NCBI GenBank assembly: GCA_030446485.1 | Contig: JAUJNF010000001.1 | Coordinates: 361,098 to 425,097 of the forward strand | DNA from: Thermoleophilaceae bacterium | GTDB lineage: Bacteria > Actinomycetota > Thermoleophilia > Solirubrobacterales > Thermoleophilaceae | Length of the DNA: 64,000 nt | Direction: 5' to 3' | In this document: one piece after another, positions 26,576 to 35,331 of the stretch | How positions within the stretch are numbered: position 1 is the stretch's first letter | How the letters are laid out: every line of letters starts with the position of its first letter | Notes under the pieces: generated by a model | The model's database searches: none | Told to the model about the DNA's origin: nothing | What the model saw: the letters and a program-made list of their open reading frames with translations, nothing else | Translations under genes and position numbers: made by a program

Positions 26576-28335
26576 GGCCCGAGGAGGAAGTCGAGGAGCT
26601 GGGTGTCGGGCGGCGGCGCGCCGGTCCCGCCGCCCGGAGCGCCGGCCCCCGGCGCGCGGCCGCCCCCGCCGAGGACGTCGCCGACGATGTCGGCCGGGTT
26701 GCGAGGCCTGCGCTCCTGCGGGCGCCTGCGCTCTCCGCGGGTCGCCGGGAGCTGGGGCTTCGACGGGTCGACCTGGCCCGGGTCGGCGGGCGCCTCGGCC
26801 TCACCGGGCCCGCGCCGCTTGCCGCCCTTGCGGGTGGTGGCGAGCGCCGCCGCGCCGCCGCGCTCGGTGGGGTCGGGGTCGACGGTGTCGCCGCCGGGCT
26901 GGGGGTGCGCGAGGCCCGGCTGGTAGGGGCCGGAGTACGAGGCGCAGTCGCTCTGAAGCGCGGTGCTCGGGTTCACCGAGTAGGGCGCGCACTCCTCCGA
27001 GGTAGCGCCCTCCACGATGAAGACGCGCAGCAGCTTGCTGAAGTCGTCGAAGCCGTTGATGGCGAGCGTCTGGTTGAAGATGTAGTTCCAGAAGGACTCG
27101 AAGCCGGTGAAGCCGGGGCCGCCGTCGCTGCGGTCCTGGCCGCTGATGCCGGTGCCCTCGGCGGACCCGGTGTCGTCGCCGCCGGGCTGGCCGGGGACGG
27201 TGGGGATGCCCTGTGCGGCCTGCGCCCCCCGGATCGCGGTCTTGTCGGGGGCCGGCGGTGCGAGCTCGGGAGCAAGCGGCTCGGCCTGGATCGAGCGGCG
27301 GCGATCGTCGAGCGACTGCAGGAGCTGGCGCAGCGGCTTCCCGAGCCGGGGCGCCTTGACCGCGAGCCGGCGCAGCTGGTCGATCTCGTCGGCGCTCTCG
27401 CGTAGGGCGGCACGGCCGGTGACCGAAAGCTCGCCAAGCGAGCGGAAGGCCGGCCGCGAGGCCTCCGAGAACGGGCCGAGCTCGGTGAAGAAGCGGTTCA
27501 GCTCGGGCGCCGCGCTCTGCAGGTCGGCCAGCAGCGGGAGCTGCTCGTCAGTGAGGTCCTCGAGGCGCATCATGTAGGGCTCGAGCTCACGGAGGAAGCG
27601 CGGGAGCTCCCGGAACTGGGCGCGCAGGTCGGGCGCGCGGGACGCCGAGATCTCGGCGGTCTCGCCGGCCTCCTTGACGAAGCGCGCGACCTCGGCCTTC
27701 TTGTTCTCGAGCTCCGCGACGACCGTGTCGGAGTTGCTGATGAAGTCCTTGATGATCTCCCTCTGGTCCCCGAGGATGTCGAGCGTCTTGATGGTCTCGC
27801 GGAGGCCGGGGTGCGCGCGGCGAAGGGTCTCGGCGAGGTCGTCGGGGCGACCGGCCAGCCCGGTGCCGAGCTCGGCGATGATCAGCCGCAGGCGCTCGCG
27901 GTAAGGGCGGCGCAGCACGTTGTTCACGAGGTCGAGCGGGATCGTCGACTTCGTCTGCTCGACCGGCACGGTGCCGTTCTGGGGCAGCTCCTTGCCGGAG
28001 CCGGGCTGGCAGTCGACGTAGTACTCGCCGATCAGTGACTGCTGCCGGACGCCGCAGGTGGCGTCCTCGCGGAAGGCCCCGATGCCGGGCTCGGTGACCT
28101 CCACCTCCACCACGGCCTTGATCGGATCGGACTTGCTCTCGAAGAGGTCGAACTTGACCGTCTTGCCGGCCTTGACGCCGGCCACGCGCAGGTCGCCGCC
28201 CTCCGTGAGCCCGAAGGCGTTGTCGAACACGATCTTGTAGCGCTTGCTCTTCTTCTCGTCGGACGCGCCGCCCAGCACGAGCGCGGCGGCGCAGGCCCCG
28301 AGGATCACGACCACGCTGGCGATGCGGCGGATCAT
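26572..28335 (-). CDS. Mce/MlaD family protein (second of six in operon)
   Basis: 587 residues. The N-terminal hydrophobic segment (ASVVVILGACAAALVLGGAS) could be an anchor or a signal sequence with a cysteine. The MlaD domain (GGDLRVAGVKAGKTVKF, GEYYVDCQPGSG) is followed by a helical region to about 360, then a low-complexity part with cysteines (EECAPYSV, QSDCASYSG) and a Gly/Pro/Ala-rich end. Its ATG shares one base with the stop of the first Mce gene (TGATG), a coupling arrangement. Confidence 0.9.
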   Translation of the reverse strand: MIRRIASVVVILGACAAALVLGGASDEKKSKRYKIVFDNAFGLTEGGDLRVAGVKAGKTVKFDLFESKSDPIKAVVEVEVTEPGIGAFREDATCGVRQQSLIGEYYVDCQPGSGKELPQNGTVPVEQTKSTIPLDLVNNVLRRPYRERLRLIIAELGTGLAGRPDDLAETLRRAHPGLRETIKTLDILGDQREIIKDFISNSDTVVAELENKKAEVARFVKEAGETAEISASRAPDLRAQFRELPRFLRELEPYMMRLEDLTDEQLPLLADLQSAAPELNRFFTELGPFSEASRPAFRSLGELSVTGRAALRESADEIDQLRRLAVKAPRLGKPLRQLLQSLDDRRRSIQAEPLAPELAPPAPDKTAIRGAQAAQGIPTVPGQPGGDDTGSAEGTGISGQDRSDGGPGFTGFESFWNYIFNQTLAINGFDDFSKLLRVFIVEGATSEECAPYSVNPSTALQSDCASYSGPYQPGLAHPQPGGDTVDPDPTERGGAAALATTRKGGKRRGPGEAEAPADPGQVDPSKPQLPATRGERRRPQERRPRNPADIVGDVLGGGGRAPGAGAPGGGTGAPPPDTQLLDFLLGP

Positions 28336-29747
28336 CAGCGGGGAAAGCCTCCGCCGGAACCCACGGCGCGATCGGCCTCGTCGCAGTCGGCGCGGCCGTC
28401 CCCGTCGAAGTCACGCTCGTCGGGGGCGAAGAAGTTCGACTGGTCGGGCGCTATCTCCTCGGCCCCACCCGGGCAGCGCCGGTACTGGTTGATCGCCACG
28501 TTGGAGTTCCCGGCCAGCAGGTCGCCGAGGCCGCCGTTGCCCGGAGGCGAGGTGAAGTTGAAGTAGACCTGCGTGCGCGAGATGCCGCCGAGGGCGTCGT
28601 AGTTGCCGGTGTGGGAGAAGTCGTCAAACCAACCGAGGAGGTCCGGGGCGTAGGGACGGGTGGCGGCGAAGATCGGCGCGGAGTCGGTGAGCGCCTGGGT
28701 CGTCTCCTGGAACGAGCCGCGGCGCACCTCGCCGTTCACCCGCCGGCGGTCGAGCGCCGCTCGAGCGAGGGCGGGGAAGGTGCGGTTCAGCTCGATCAGG
28801 TCGTTGTCCTCGCCGGGGGAACGGACGATCGCGCTGAGGTCGCGCACCGTCGGGCGGGCATCCCGCGCCAACGGCCGCAGGTCGTCGAGGAGCTGGGCGA
28901 GCCTCGGTGCGACCGGCTTGGACGCGTCGACCAGTGGGTCGACGTCGTCGAGCGTGGAGCGGAGGTTGACGAAGGTGGTGTTGGCCGTGCGGAAGAAGCC
29001 GGGCAGGCGGCGGATGACCTCGGCGAGCGCCACCTTCTCGTTGGCGAGCGCCCGAGTGGTGGTGTTGAGGTTGGTGATCAGATCGGTGAGGTCCTCCTTG
29101 CGATCGGCCAGCGTGGTGACGAGCTTGGCGCTCTCCACGAGGAACGCCTCCAGCACCGGCTCGTCCTTGCTCAGCTCGGTGAAGACCTTGCTGCTCCGGG
29201 ACAGCGCCGGGTTCAGGTACTGCAGCCCGCGGTTGGCCTGCTCGCCGCGGCCCTTGAACTGGCGGGCGCCGCCCTTGAAGAACTCCTGGACCGCCACGCG
29301 GGCCACCGGGTCGAGCGTGTTGAAGAGCTCGTCGAGCTCGACCGGGCTCGTGGTCTCCTCGACGAGGATGCGCCCGCCGTCGTCGATCTCCGCCTGCTCG
29401 GTTCCCTCGGGCAGCAGGAGGTCGACGTAGCGGTTGGCGATGCCCGACTGCGACGCCTGGCGAATGACGGCCCTGGTCCCCTTGCGGAGCGGCGCGTAGA
29501 GATCGTCGACCTCGATCTCAACCTCAGCCTGCCCGGCGTCGCTGATTCGGATGTCCTTGACGATGCCGGCCTGGGTGCCGCCGACCTGCACGAGGTTGCC
29601 GGCGACGAGCTGGGAGGCGTTCTGGGTCTCGACGGTGACCGTGTAGCCCCCGCCGCCCGAGCCGAACATGACGTAGCCCACGACCACGATCGCGGCGATG
29701 ACCGCGCCAAGCGCGGCCACGCGTCCGATACCGCTCACCGATCGCAT
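28335..29747 (-). CDS. Mce/MlaD family protein (first of six in operon)
   Basis: 470 residues. Membrane helix at about 10-30, MlaD domain with GNLVQVGGTQAGIVKDI and ANRYVDLLLPEG, helical domain to about 370. The C-terminus contains DFDGDGRADCDEADRA, which resembles a calcium-binding thrombospondin type 3/EF-hand-like loop. It is the promoter-proximal gene of the six; upstream there is no YrbE permease or Mkl-type ATPase gene, which normally precede mceA. The ATG at 29747 directly abuts a GAGGG motif; a GTG three codons later would have better ribosome-site spacing. Confidence 0.9.
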   Translation of the reverse strand: MRSVSGIGRVAALGAVIAAIVVVGYVMFGSGGGGYTVTVETQNASQLVAGNLVQVGGTQAGIVKDIRISDAGQAEVEIEVDDLYAPLRKGTRAVIRQASQSGIANRYVDLLLPEGTEQAEIDDGGRILVEETTSPVELDELFNTLDPVARVAVQEFFKGGARQFKGRGEQANRGLQYLNPALSRSSKVFTELSKDEPVLEAFLVESAKLVTTLADRKEDLTDLITNLNTTTRALANEKVALAEVIRRLPGFFRTANTTFVNLRSTLDDVDPLVDASKPVAPRLAQLLDDLRPLARDARPTVRDLSAIVRSPGEDNDLIELNRTFPALARAALDRRRVNGEVRRGSFQETTQALTDSAPIFAATRPYAPDLLGWFDDFSHTGNYDALGGISRTQVYFNFTSPPGNGGLGDLLAGNSNVAINQYRRCPGGAEEIAPDQSNFFAPDERDFDGDGRADCDEADRAVGSGGGFPR

Positions 29748-29772
29748 CCCTCTACAGGAACCCCCTCCACAC

Positions 29773-29794
29773 GGCCCGCACCCTCTGGCGGGCC
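29773..29794 (-). promoter_or_regulatory. Hairpin in the Mce operon leader
   Basis: GGCCCGC (29773-29779) and GCGGGCC (29788-29794) form a 7-bp stem with an 8-base loop, 26 bases upstream of the first Mce gene. It could be a transcript leader hairpin. No U-tract follows in the direction of transcription. Confidence 0.35.
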
Positions 29795-29929
29795 TGCCGA
29801 CGCGTCACCCTACAAGAAAGAAACGGCGCCATGCGCCGGTGGGTGTTGCCGCGCAGCGAAGCCGTGTTAAGTGCGTTTTAAGCGGTGCGGCGAAGCGGCT
29901 TCGCGAGGGGCGGGCCGCGCCCGCTCGGC

Positions 29930-30214
29930 TCAGCGTCGGTCAGGGCGGGCGTCGCCGGGCCAGGAGCCCGTGACGCTCAGAAACGCCCGCCGGAAGCCGC
30001 GGTCGGCCGCCGCCCGCGTCATGCGGAAGACGGCGCCCTGGACGGCCGCGGCGGCGAGCAGCTTGCCCCACGACACCTGCCGGTGCGACGACTCGGGGGG
30101 GTCCTCATCGTCGAAGAGCCCCCATACGCGCGCGATGAGGGGCTTGCTGGCCATGCCGGCAACCATGCTCAGCCCGACGCTGAACGGGACGAAGAAGATC
30201 TTCTTCACGTCCAC
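29930..30214 (-). CDS. DUF4235 family small membrane protein
   Basis: 94 residues. The sequence fits DUF4235: a first hydrophobic helix (VPFSVGLSMVAGMASKPLIA), a conserved VWGLFDDEDPPESSHRQVSWG connector and a second helix (KLLAAAAVQGAVFRMTRAAADRGFRRAF). Start taken as GTG at 30214. Such proteins are widespread in actinobacteria and are thought to be small membrane proteins of unknown function. It lies between the Mce operon (182-base gap) and tRNA-Leu; no functional link is evident. Confidence 0.8.
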   Translation of the reverse strand: MDVKKIFFVPFSVGLSMVAGMASKPLIARVWGLFDDEDPPESSHRQVSWGKLLAAAAVQGAVFRMTRAAADRGFRRAFLSVTGSWPGDARPDRR

Positions 30215-30342
30215 AAAGCTACAGGGCGTCGCGTCCGTCGGGAGGGCTGGCGCAGCGGACAGGCTCGGGGACCCCGGAGACTAAACCTACAGTTCACCGT
30301 TACCTAGCACTGAGAGGCGGACGCCGCGGCGCGCGACGCAAG

Positions 30343-30426
30343 TGCCCGGGGTGGGATTCGAACCCACACGCCCCCTCGGGGCAGAGGATTTTAAGTCCCC
30401 GGTGTCTACCGTTCCACCACCCGGGC
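30343..30426 (-). tRNA. tRNA-Leu (UAA)
   Basis: The minus strand gives an 84-base cloverleaf: acceptor GCCCGGG/CCCGGGC, anticodon loop CTTAAAA with anticodon UAA, a long variable arm (TGCCCCGAGGGGGCGT) typical of class II tRNAs, and T arm GTGGG-TTCGAAT-CCCAC. Discriminator A. CCA is not encoded. Confidence 0.95.
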
Positions 30427-30530
30427 GCCGGAGGAGGACAGTAGTGCCGAACGGTCGAGCGCAAAGGTGCGAAACTTTCGGCGTGTTCCCATGTTGTCGC
30501 TCGCGTAGGCAGGTGTAGGCGCGTACACCC

Positions 30531-32030
30531 ATGGAAGCCTCCGCACTACGACATCCGGCCCGAGCTCCGTCGCTGGCGGGCCTGTCCCCGTACCTCCGGC
30601 TGCAGAGCGACGAGCGCCTTGTGGCTCTCACCCGTCGCGGCTCGAACGGGGCGTTCGAGGCGCTGGTCAAGCGCTACGAGTCGCGGCTGCTGACCTTCTG
30701 CCGCCACATGCTGGCCTCGAGCGAGGACGCCGAGGACGTGCTGCAGGAGGTCTTCGCCGCGGCCTACAACGCGATGCTCGCCGACACGCGGCCGATCAAC
30801 GTGCGCCCGTGGCTCTACCGGATCGCGCGCAACCGCTCGCTCAACCACCTTCGCCGGCCGGTGCAGGCCGGGCAGGACTCGATGGACGTCTACGAGCGCG
30901 ACGGCGGCACCACCACCGCCGACACCGTGCACCAGCGCGAGGAGTTCCGCCAGATCGTGGCCGATGTGCAGCAGCTGCCGGAGAGCCAGCGCTCCGCTCT
31001 TCTCCTGCGTGAGATCGACGCCCTGTCATACGAGCAGATCGCCGAGGCGATGGAGACGACCGTCCCGAGCGTCAAGTCCCTGCTCGTGCGCGCTCGGGTC
31101 TCCCTGGCCGAGGCCGCCGAGTCCCGGTTGCTGAGCTGCGACGAGGTGCGGGTCGAGCTCGGCGAGGTCGCTCAGGGCCTGGCGCGCAGCTCGGCCCCGG
31201 TCCGCCGCCATCTGAAGGGCTGCGATCGCTGCCGGGTGTTCCGTGGGGAGCTGCGCAGGACGAGCCGCGCGCTCGCGGCCGTCTACCCCGTCGGCCCGCT
31301 GGTGATCGCGAAGAACCTGCTGGCCGCCAAGCTGGGGACCGGCGCCGCAGCCGGCGGCTCGGGGCTCGCCGGCGGGAGCTCGGTCGCGGCCGGTGGCACG
31401 ACGCTGTTCGGAGGGGCGGCGGCGGCCGGTGGCGGGGCGTCGGGCGCCGTTTCGATGGGCATCGGCGCGATCACCACGAAGGCGGCGGCCGGCCTGGTGG
31501 CCGCGAGCATCGTCACCGCGGGAGTCGTGGAGGTGAAGCATCTCCGCGAGCCCGATCGGGGGTCGACACCGTCCGCGCTCTACCAGGCCGCCAACCCCGG
31601 AATCGGCGAGGGCGCGGTGCTGGCCAGCCGCGAGCCGGTCACGGTGCCGAAGCCTAACGGGCAGACGGCACCCGCGACCTCGCAGAAGCCGGAGGCCGAG
31701 CCAGGCGCGCCGTCGACCTCCGAGCAAGAGCCGGCGACCGCACCGCCCGTGGCCGAGCCGGAGCCAGAGCCCCCCGCCGACGAACCCGCCGAGCCGGCGT
31801 CGTCCGTCGCCGCGGACACGCCCGCCGCGGAGCCAACCGAAACCTCGCCCACCGGGGGCACGACCGTGGGCGCGGTGGACGGCACCTCCCCTCCGGGGGA
31901 GTCACCCGACGCCACCCCCATCGAGCAGCCCGCGCCGGTGGCCGGCGAACCCACGGCCAAGCCGGCCCCCTCCGAGCCCAAGTCCTCGCCCGAGCAGACA
32001 CCCAGGCCGAGGCGCCGCACAGAGCCGTAG
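30531..32030 (+). CDS. ECF sigma factor fused to zinc anti-sigma-like module, membrane segment and Pro-rich tail
   Basis: 499 residues. Sigma region 2 covers about residues 40-110 ([42 protein letters not shown]) and sigma region 4 about 140-200 ([36 protein letters not shown]). Directly after this comes a zinc-finger anti-sigma-type signature, Cys203, His227, Cys231 and Cys234 (HLKGCDRC), then a Gly/Ala-rich linker, a probable membrane helix (about 313-335), and a 160-residue Pro/Glu/Ala-rich tail. Sigma factor and anti-sigma sensor thus appear to be on one polypeptide. No separate anti-sigma gene is adjacent. How the sigma domain would be released is unknown; proteolysis is one possibility. 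Confidence 0.88.
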   Translation: MEASALRHPARAPSLAGLSPYLRLQSDERLVALTRRGSNGAFEALVKRYESRLLTFCRHMLASSEDAEDVLQEVFAAAYNAMLADTRPINVRPWLYRIARNRSLNHLRRPVQAGQDSMDVYERDGGTTTADTVHQREEFRQIVADVQQLPESQRSALLLREIDALSYEQIAEAMETTVPSVKSLLVRARVSLAEAAESRLLSCDEVRVELGEVAQGLARSSAPVRRHLKGCDRCRVFRGELRRTSRALAAVYPVGPLVIAKNLLAAKLGTGAAAGGSGLAGGSSVAAGGTTLFGGAAAAGGGASGAVSMGIGAITTKAAAGLVAASIVTAGVVEVKHLREPDRGSTPSALYQAANPGIGEGAVLASREPVTVPKPNGQTAPATSQKPEAEPGAPSTSEQEPATAPPVAEPEPEPPADEPAEPASSVAADTPAAEPTETSPTGGTTVGAVDGTSPPGESPDATPIEQPAPVAGEPTAKPAPSEPKSSPEQTPRPRRRTEP

Positions 32031-32091
32031 GGCTCCGGGGCGCGCCGGAGGCATCGGCCGCGCCCGGCCACGGCGACCGCTCACACACTGC

Positions 32092-32421
32092 ATGGCTTCG
32101 ATCGAGCACTTCGAGGCGGTCGACATGCGCGTCGGGCGCGTTGCGGCGGTCGAGCCGTTCCCCGAGGCGCGCAACCCTGCCTGGAAGCTGACGATCGACT
32201 TCGGGCCGGACCTCGGGATGAGGCGCTCCTCGGCGCAGCTCACCCATTACCCGGCGGAGGCACTCGCGGGAAGGCTGGTGGTGGCGGTGGTCAACGTTCC
32301 GGAGCGCCGGATCGCGGGCTTCTGCTCCGAGGTGCTGGTGCTCGGGGCACTCGACCCCGACCGCGGGGTGGTGCTGCTGCGGCCGGAGAGCGAGTGCGCC
32401 CCCGGCGCACGAATCGCCTAA
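32092..32421 (+). CDS. csaA: CsaA-like tRNA-binding domain protein
   Basis: 109 residues, the standard length of CsaA. It is a single OB-fold tRNA-binding domain: DMRVGRVAAVEPFPEARNPAWKLTIDFG at the start, the QLT-type segment SSAQLTHY, and VVNVPERRIAGFCSEVLVLG at the end. CsaA is a dimeric tRNA-binding/export-related chaperone-like protein. It lies 61 bases after the sigma-factor gene and converges on the R2-like gene. Confidence 0.92.
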   Translation: MASIEHFEAVDMRVGRVAAVEPFPEARNPAWKLTIDFGPDLGMRRSSAQLTHYPAEALAGRLVVAVVNVPERRIAGFCSEVLVLGALDPDRGVVLLRPESECAPGARIA

Positions 32422-32442
32422 AGCTCGACCCGAGCCCCAGGG

Positions 32443-33359
32443 TCAGGCAGCCGCGGGGGACAGGCCGATGACCTTCAGCCGCCGCTCGAGCGCCTTCATG
32501 GCGAACGCGCGCGCCTCGTTCACCGACGACCCGAGCAGCTTCGTGTCCTCGCCCCCTCTTCGGCCCACGGAGGTGACAGCACGCCGTCGGCCGCCGGTCC
32601 GCATTCGACCAGCGTGCGCTGTATGGCATCCCGATAGCGGCGGTCCCGGGCCGCCATCTCGCGCAGGAAGCGCGCGCCGAAGGCCACGTGGCGGTGCTCG
32701 TCGCGAGCCACGTTGCCGAAGCCCTCGACGAAGGCGGGCAGGGTGCCGACCGACTCGTTGTACGAGATGATGAAGTGCTGGCCGGTGAGGGCCAGCATTC
32801 CCTCGATGACCATGTGGTAGAGCGTGACGGTCTCGACCAGGGTCACGAGATCCTCGGGCTCGCGCGCGAGGCGATCGACTCGGCGAGCGAGCATCTCGTC
32901 GAACAGGCGCCGGAAGTTCTGGTTGAGGTGCGCGCTGGTCTCCTCCAGGCGGTCGCGGAGATTCTCGGAGTCGAGCACCCCGACCTCGCTGTAGAAGCGG
33001 TCGAAGAAGGCGACGTGCCGCGCCTCGTCCGCGATCTGCGTGCACAGGAAGATGCGCATCTGCTCATCGGGACAGGCGCGCATCACCGGTCCGAGCTCGG
33101 CGGCCACGCGCTGCTCTCCGGCGAAGAAGGACGACAGGCCGTACATGCGCTGGAAGCGCTCCTCGGGCGAGATCCGCTCGTGCCAGTCGATGCGGTCCTG
33201 CGTGAAGTCGAGGTCCTGAACCCGCCAGTGCTGACGCTCCCACAGGAGGTAGAGGTCGGCGTAGGACAGAAGCTCGACCTGACCCCGGTCGGCTGACTCG
33301 AGCAGACCGGGGTCGCTCGTGGCCTGGAAGTCGTCACGGTCGGTGATCGCGTCTGTCAC
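32443..33359 (-). CDS. R2-like (ribonucleotide reductase small subunit/R2lox type) diiron protein, frameshifted near the end
   Basis: The first 279-codon frame (32520-33359, GTG start with AGGAG site) carries a full set of R2-type metal ligands: Glu82, Glu112, His115 (DEARH), Glu186 and Glu221, His224 (DEHRH). It then ends in an unconvincing ARTRSCSGRR. The true C-terminus continues in the next frame as GEDTKLLGSSVNEARAF and a basic ERRLKVIGL helix typical of the family, ending at 32443. The switch falls at a run of five C on the plus strand (32552-32556); one missing base restores about 305 residues, the usual R2lox length. Either a real recent mutation or a sequencing error. R2lox proteins bind a fatty acid at a Mn/Fe or diiron site; whether this is an oxidase or a true NrdB is unresolved. 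No nrdA gene is nearby. Confidence 0.8.
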
Positions 33360-33431
33360 GGCGGCTCCTGACTGGCGGGAAAGCGGGTCGGTGGCAGGCT
33401 AGCGTCGGGTTGGCTAGCCGGCCAACCAAGG

Positions 33432-35303
33432 TCATGGTCCGGGCTCGGCGGAGGCTTCGATGACCACGGTTCCGGTGCTGCCGCGGGCCACGTACCGCTC
33501 CCCGGGCGGAAGGCCCTCAAGCTCGGCGATGCTCCCCGGACCCGTGGTGGATGCCACCTGACCGCCCACCGCGAGCCGGTAGTCCGCTCCGTCGCCTGAC
33601 CGGACCGCCAGCCGCACCGCGATGTAGGGCGGCACCCTCACGAGGCGCGGGGTGAGGCGTCCGTTGCGGCCCGTGACGATCACCTCGGCTCGCACCGGCT
33701 CCGAGCCGCCGTCCTCTGGAGCCGGGCCCGCTGCTCCGGGCGCGCCGGGCGGGGATGCGGCCGGACCATCGGCGGGCGCGGGCTCCTCGGGCCGAGGCCC
33801 GTTCCCCGGCGGCCCCTCCGGGGGCGCCGGAGGTGGCGCTCCGGCCTCGGGCGGCACGGTCGGTGGCGCGTCGGGGCCCGGGTCCCCCCGCGAGCCCGAC
33901 CTGTCGTCGTCGCCTCCCCCGCAGGCGATCGGACCCGCCGCCAGCGCCAGCGCCACGACGGCCGCCACCGGGGGTCGGGGTGGCCGGGGCGGCCGCCGGG
34001 ACAAGGGCGCGTCGCCGCCTGCGCCGGCCCGCCGCGGCGCGCGCGTCCGCGCCAGGGGGACGGTCCCGGCCGCCATCAGCGCCGCCACCAGCCAGAAGGC
34101 GGTGGCGATCCGCTCCACGTTGGCGGGGTGATCGAGCATGCTGAACGCGAAGAAGCCGACGCTCGCCGCCACGCCGGCGGTGGCCAGGGCGCTGCCGCGG
34201 GCGGCCTCGTGGTAGCCGCGCACGAGCAGCCAGGCGGTGATCCACAGGATCGCGAAGAGCGCCAGCGGGCCCGCCTCGACCCACCACGTCAGCCACAGGT
34301 TGTGGGCGTGGCGAAAGCGGATCTCCTCGTCGCCGAGGGCGTTCATCACGTCGCCCGCCCGCGCGAGCCCGACCCCGGTCAACGGCTGCTCCTCGACGGC
34401 CACCTTCGCGGCGAGCGACCACGCCTCGGGGCGGCCGAAGCCGCCCACCAGGTCACCTCCCGTAACCGCCACCCCGAGGCCGAGCAGCGCCGTGGCCAGT
34501 GCCGCGCCGGCGAGGATGCGCGGACGCCAGGCCGGCCGCCGCGCGTGGGCCACCACCGCCAGGGCCAACAGTCCGGCGCCGATGCCCGCCCGCGAGAAGG
34601 TGAGCACGAGACCGACGTAGGCGAGCCCAACGAGGGCGACCGCCACCACCCGCAGGCTGCGGGTGGGCGCCAACAGCGCGGCCAGCGCCCCGATCGGCGC
34701 AAACAGGAGGATGTGGGTGGCCAGGAGATTGGGGTTGTCGAAGGAGCCGATGGCGCGCTGCAGCAGGTCCTCGCGCGGCATCGTGTCGACCACCGGCGAG
34801 AAGCCGTCGCGGTAGAAGCTCGTGGGGATGTCCTGGGCCACCTGGGCCACGCCCACGACCGCCGAGGCCACGATCGCGATCAGCGCCACCACCGGCAGCG
34901 TCTCGCGCGCCTCGGGATGGCGCCGCCACACGCCAACGGTCAGGTAGTAGAGCGCCACCGAGGTGACGAGGAAGCGCAGGGGTGCGCCCTCGTGACCGCC
35001 GCGGAACGTCGTCACCGCGCCGGCGAAGAGCAGGAGCGCGATCGGGATGTCGAGCGGGGTGCGCAGATCCGCGACCCGTGCGCCTCCGACCACGAGCGCC
35101 ACCAGCCCGGCCAGGATCAGCAGGCGGCCGAGGGTGAACACCGACAGGATCCCCCCCGCCGGGAGGATCTCCACGCCGGTGCCCAGCATCAGGGCGCTCA
35201 CCGCCACGAGTGCCACGAGCGCGGGCGTGGTGGCCGCCGAGGCCGCAGGCGGGCCGGATGCGGCCAGGCCGGCGGGCCGGGGACCTGCGCCGCTCACGGC
35301 CAT
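33432..35303 (-). CDS. O-antigen ligase-like polytopic membrane protein with fused lipoprotein-like C-terminus
   Basis: 623 residues. Residues 27-420 contain about ten to twelve hydrophobic helices and the Wzy_C/O-antigen ligase signature RHAHNLWLTWWVEAG (about 331-345), so this part probably polymerises or ligates a surface glycan. After a basic Pro-rich stretch there is an in-frame lipobox-like segment (VVALALAAGPIAC, Cys461, followed by GGGDDD), a Pro/Gly-rich linker and a small beta-type domain. The second part looks like a complete lipoprotein gene joined without a stop. It starts 28 bases after the UPF0173 gene and is probably in the same transcript. Confidence 0.8.
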   Translation of the reverse strand: MAVSGAGPRPAGLAASGPPAASAATTPALVALVAVSALMLGTGVEILPAGGILSVFTLGRLLILAGLVALVVGGARVADLRTPLDIPIALLLFAGAVTTFRGGHEGAPLRFLVTSVALYYLTVGVWRRHPEARETLPVVALIAIVASAVVGVAQVAQDIPTSFYRDGFSPVVDTMPREDLLQRAIGSFDNPNLLATHILLFAPIGALAALLAPTRSLRVVAVALVGLAYVGLVLTFSRAGIGAGLLALAVVAHARRPAWRPRILAGAALATALLGLGVAVTGGDLVGGFGRPEAWSLAAKVAVEEQPLTGVGLARAGDVMNALGDEEIRFRHAHNLWLTWWVEAGPLALFAILWITAWLLVRGYHEAARGSALATAGVAASVGFFAFSMLDHPANVERIATAFWLVAALMAAGTVPLARTRAPRRAGAGGDAPLSRRPPRPPRPPVAAVVALALAAGPIACGGGDDDRSGSRGDPGPDAPPTVPPEAGAPPPAPPEGPPGNGPRPEEPAPADGPAASPPGAPGAAGPAPEDGGSEPVRAEVIVTGRNGRLTPRLVRVPPYIAVRLAVRSGDGADYRLAVGGQVASTTGPGSIAELEGLPPGERYVARGSTGTVVIEASAEPGP

Positions 35304-35331
35304 GGTGCGGGAGGTCCTCGGCGCCCCGGGC

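Noticed and set aside
24611-26926. 771-codon plus-strand frame opposite the Mce genes
   Set aside because: Antisense shadow: Val/Glu/Arg-rich with no domain, while the minus strand has membrane segments and MlaD domains in all six genes.
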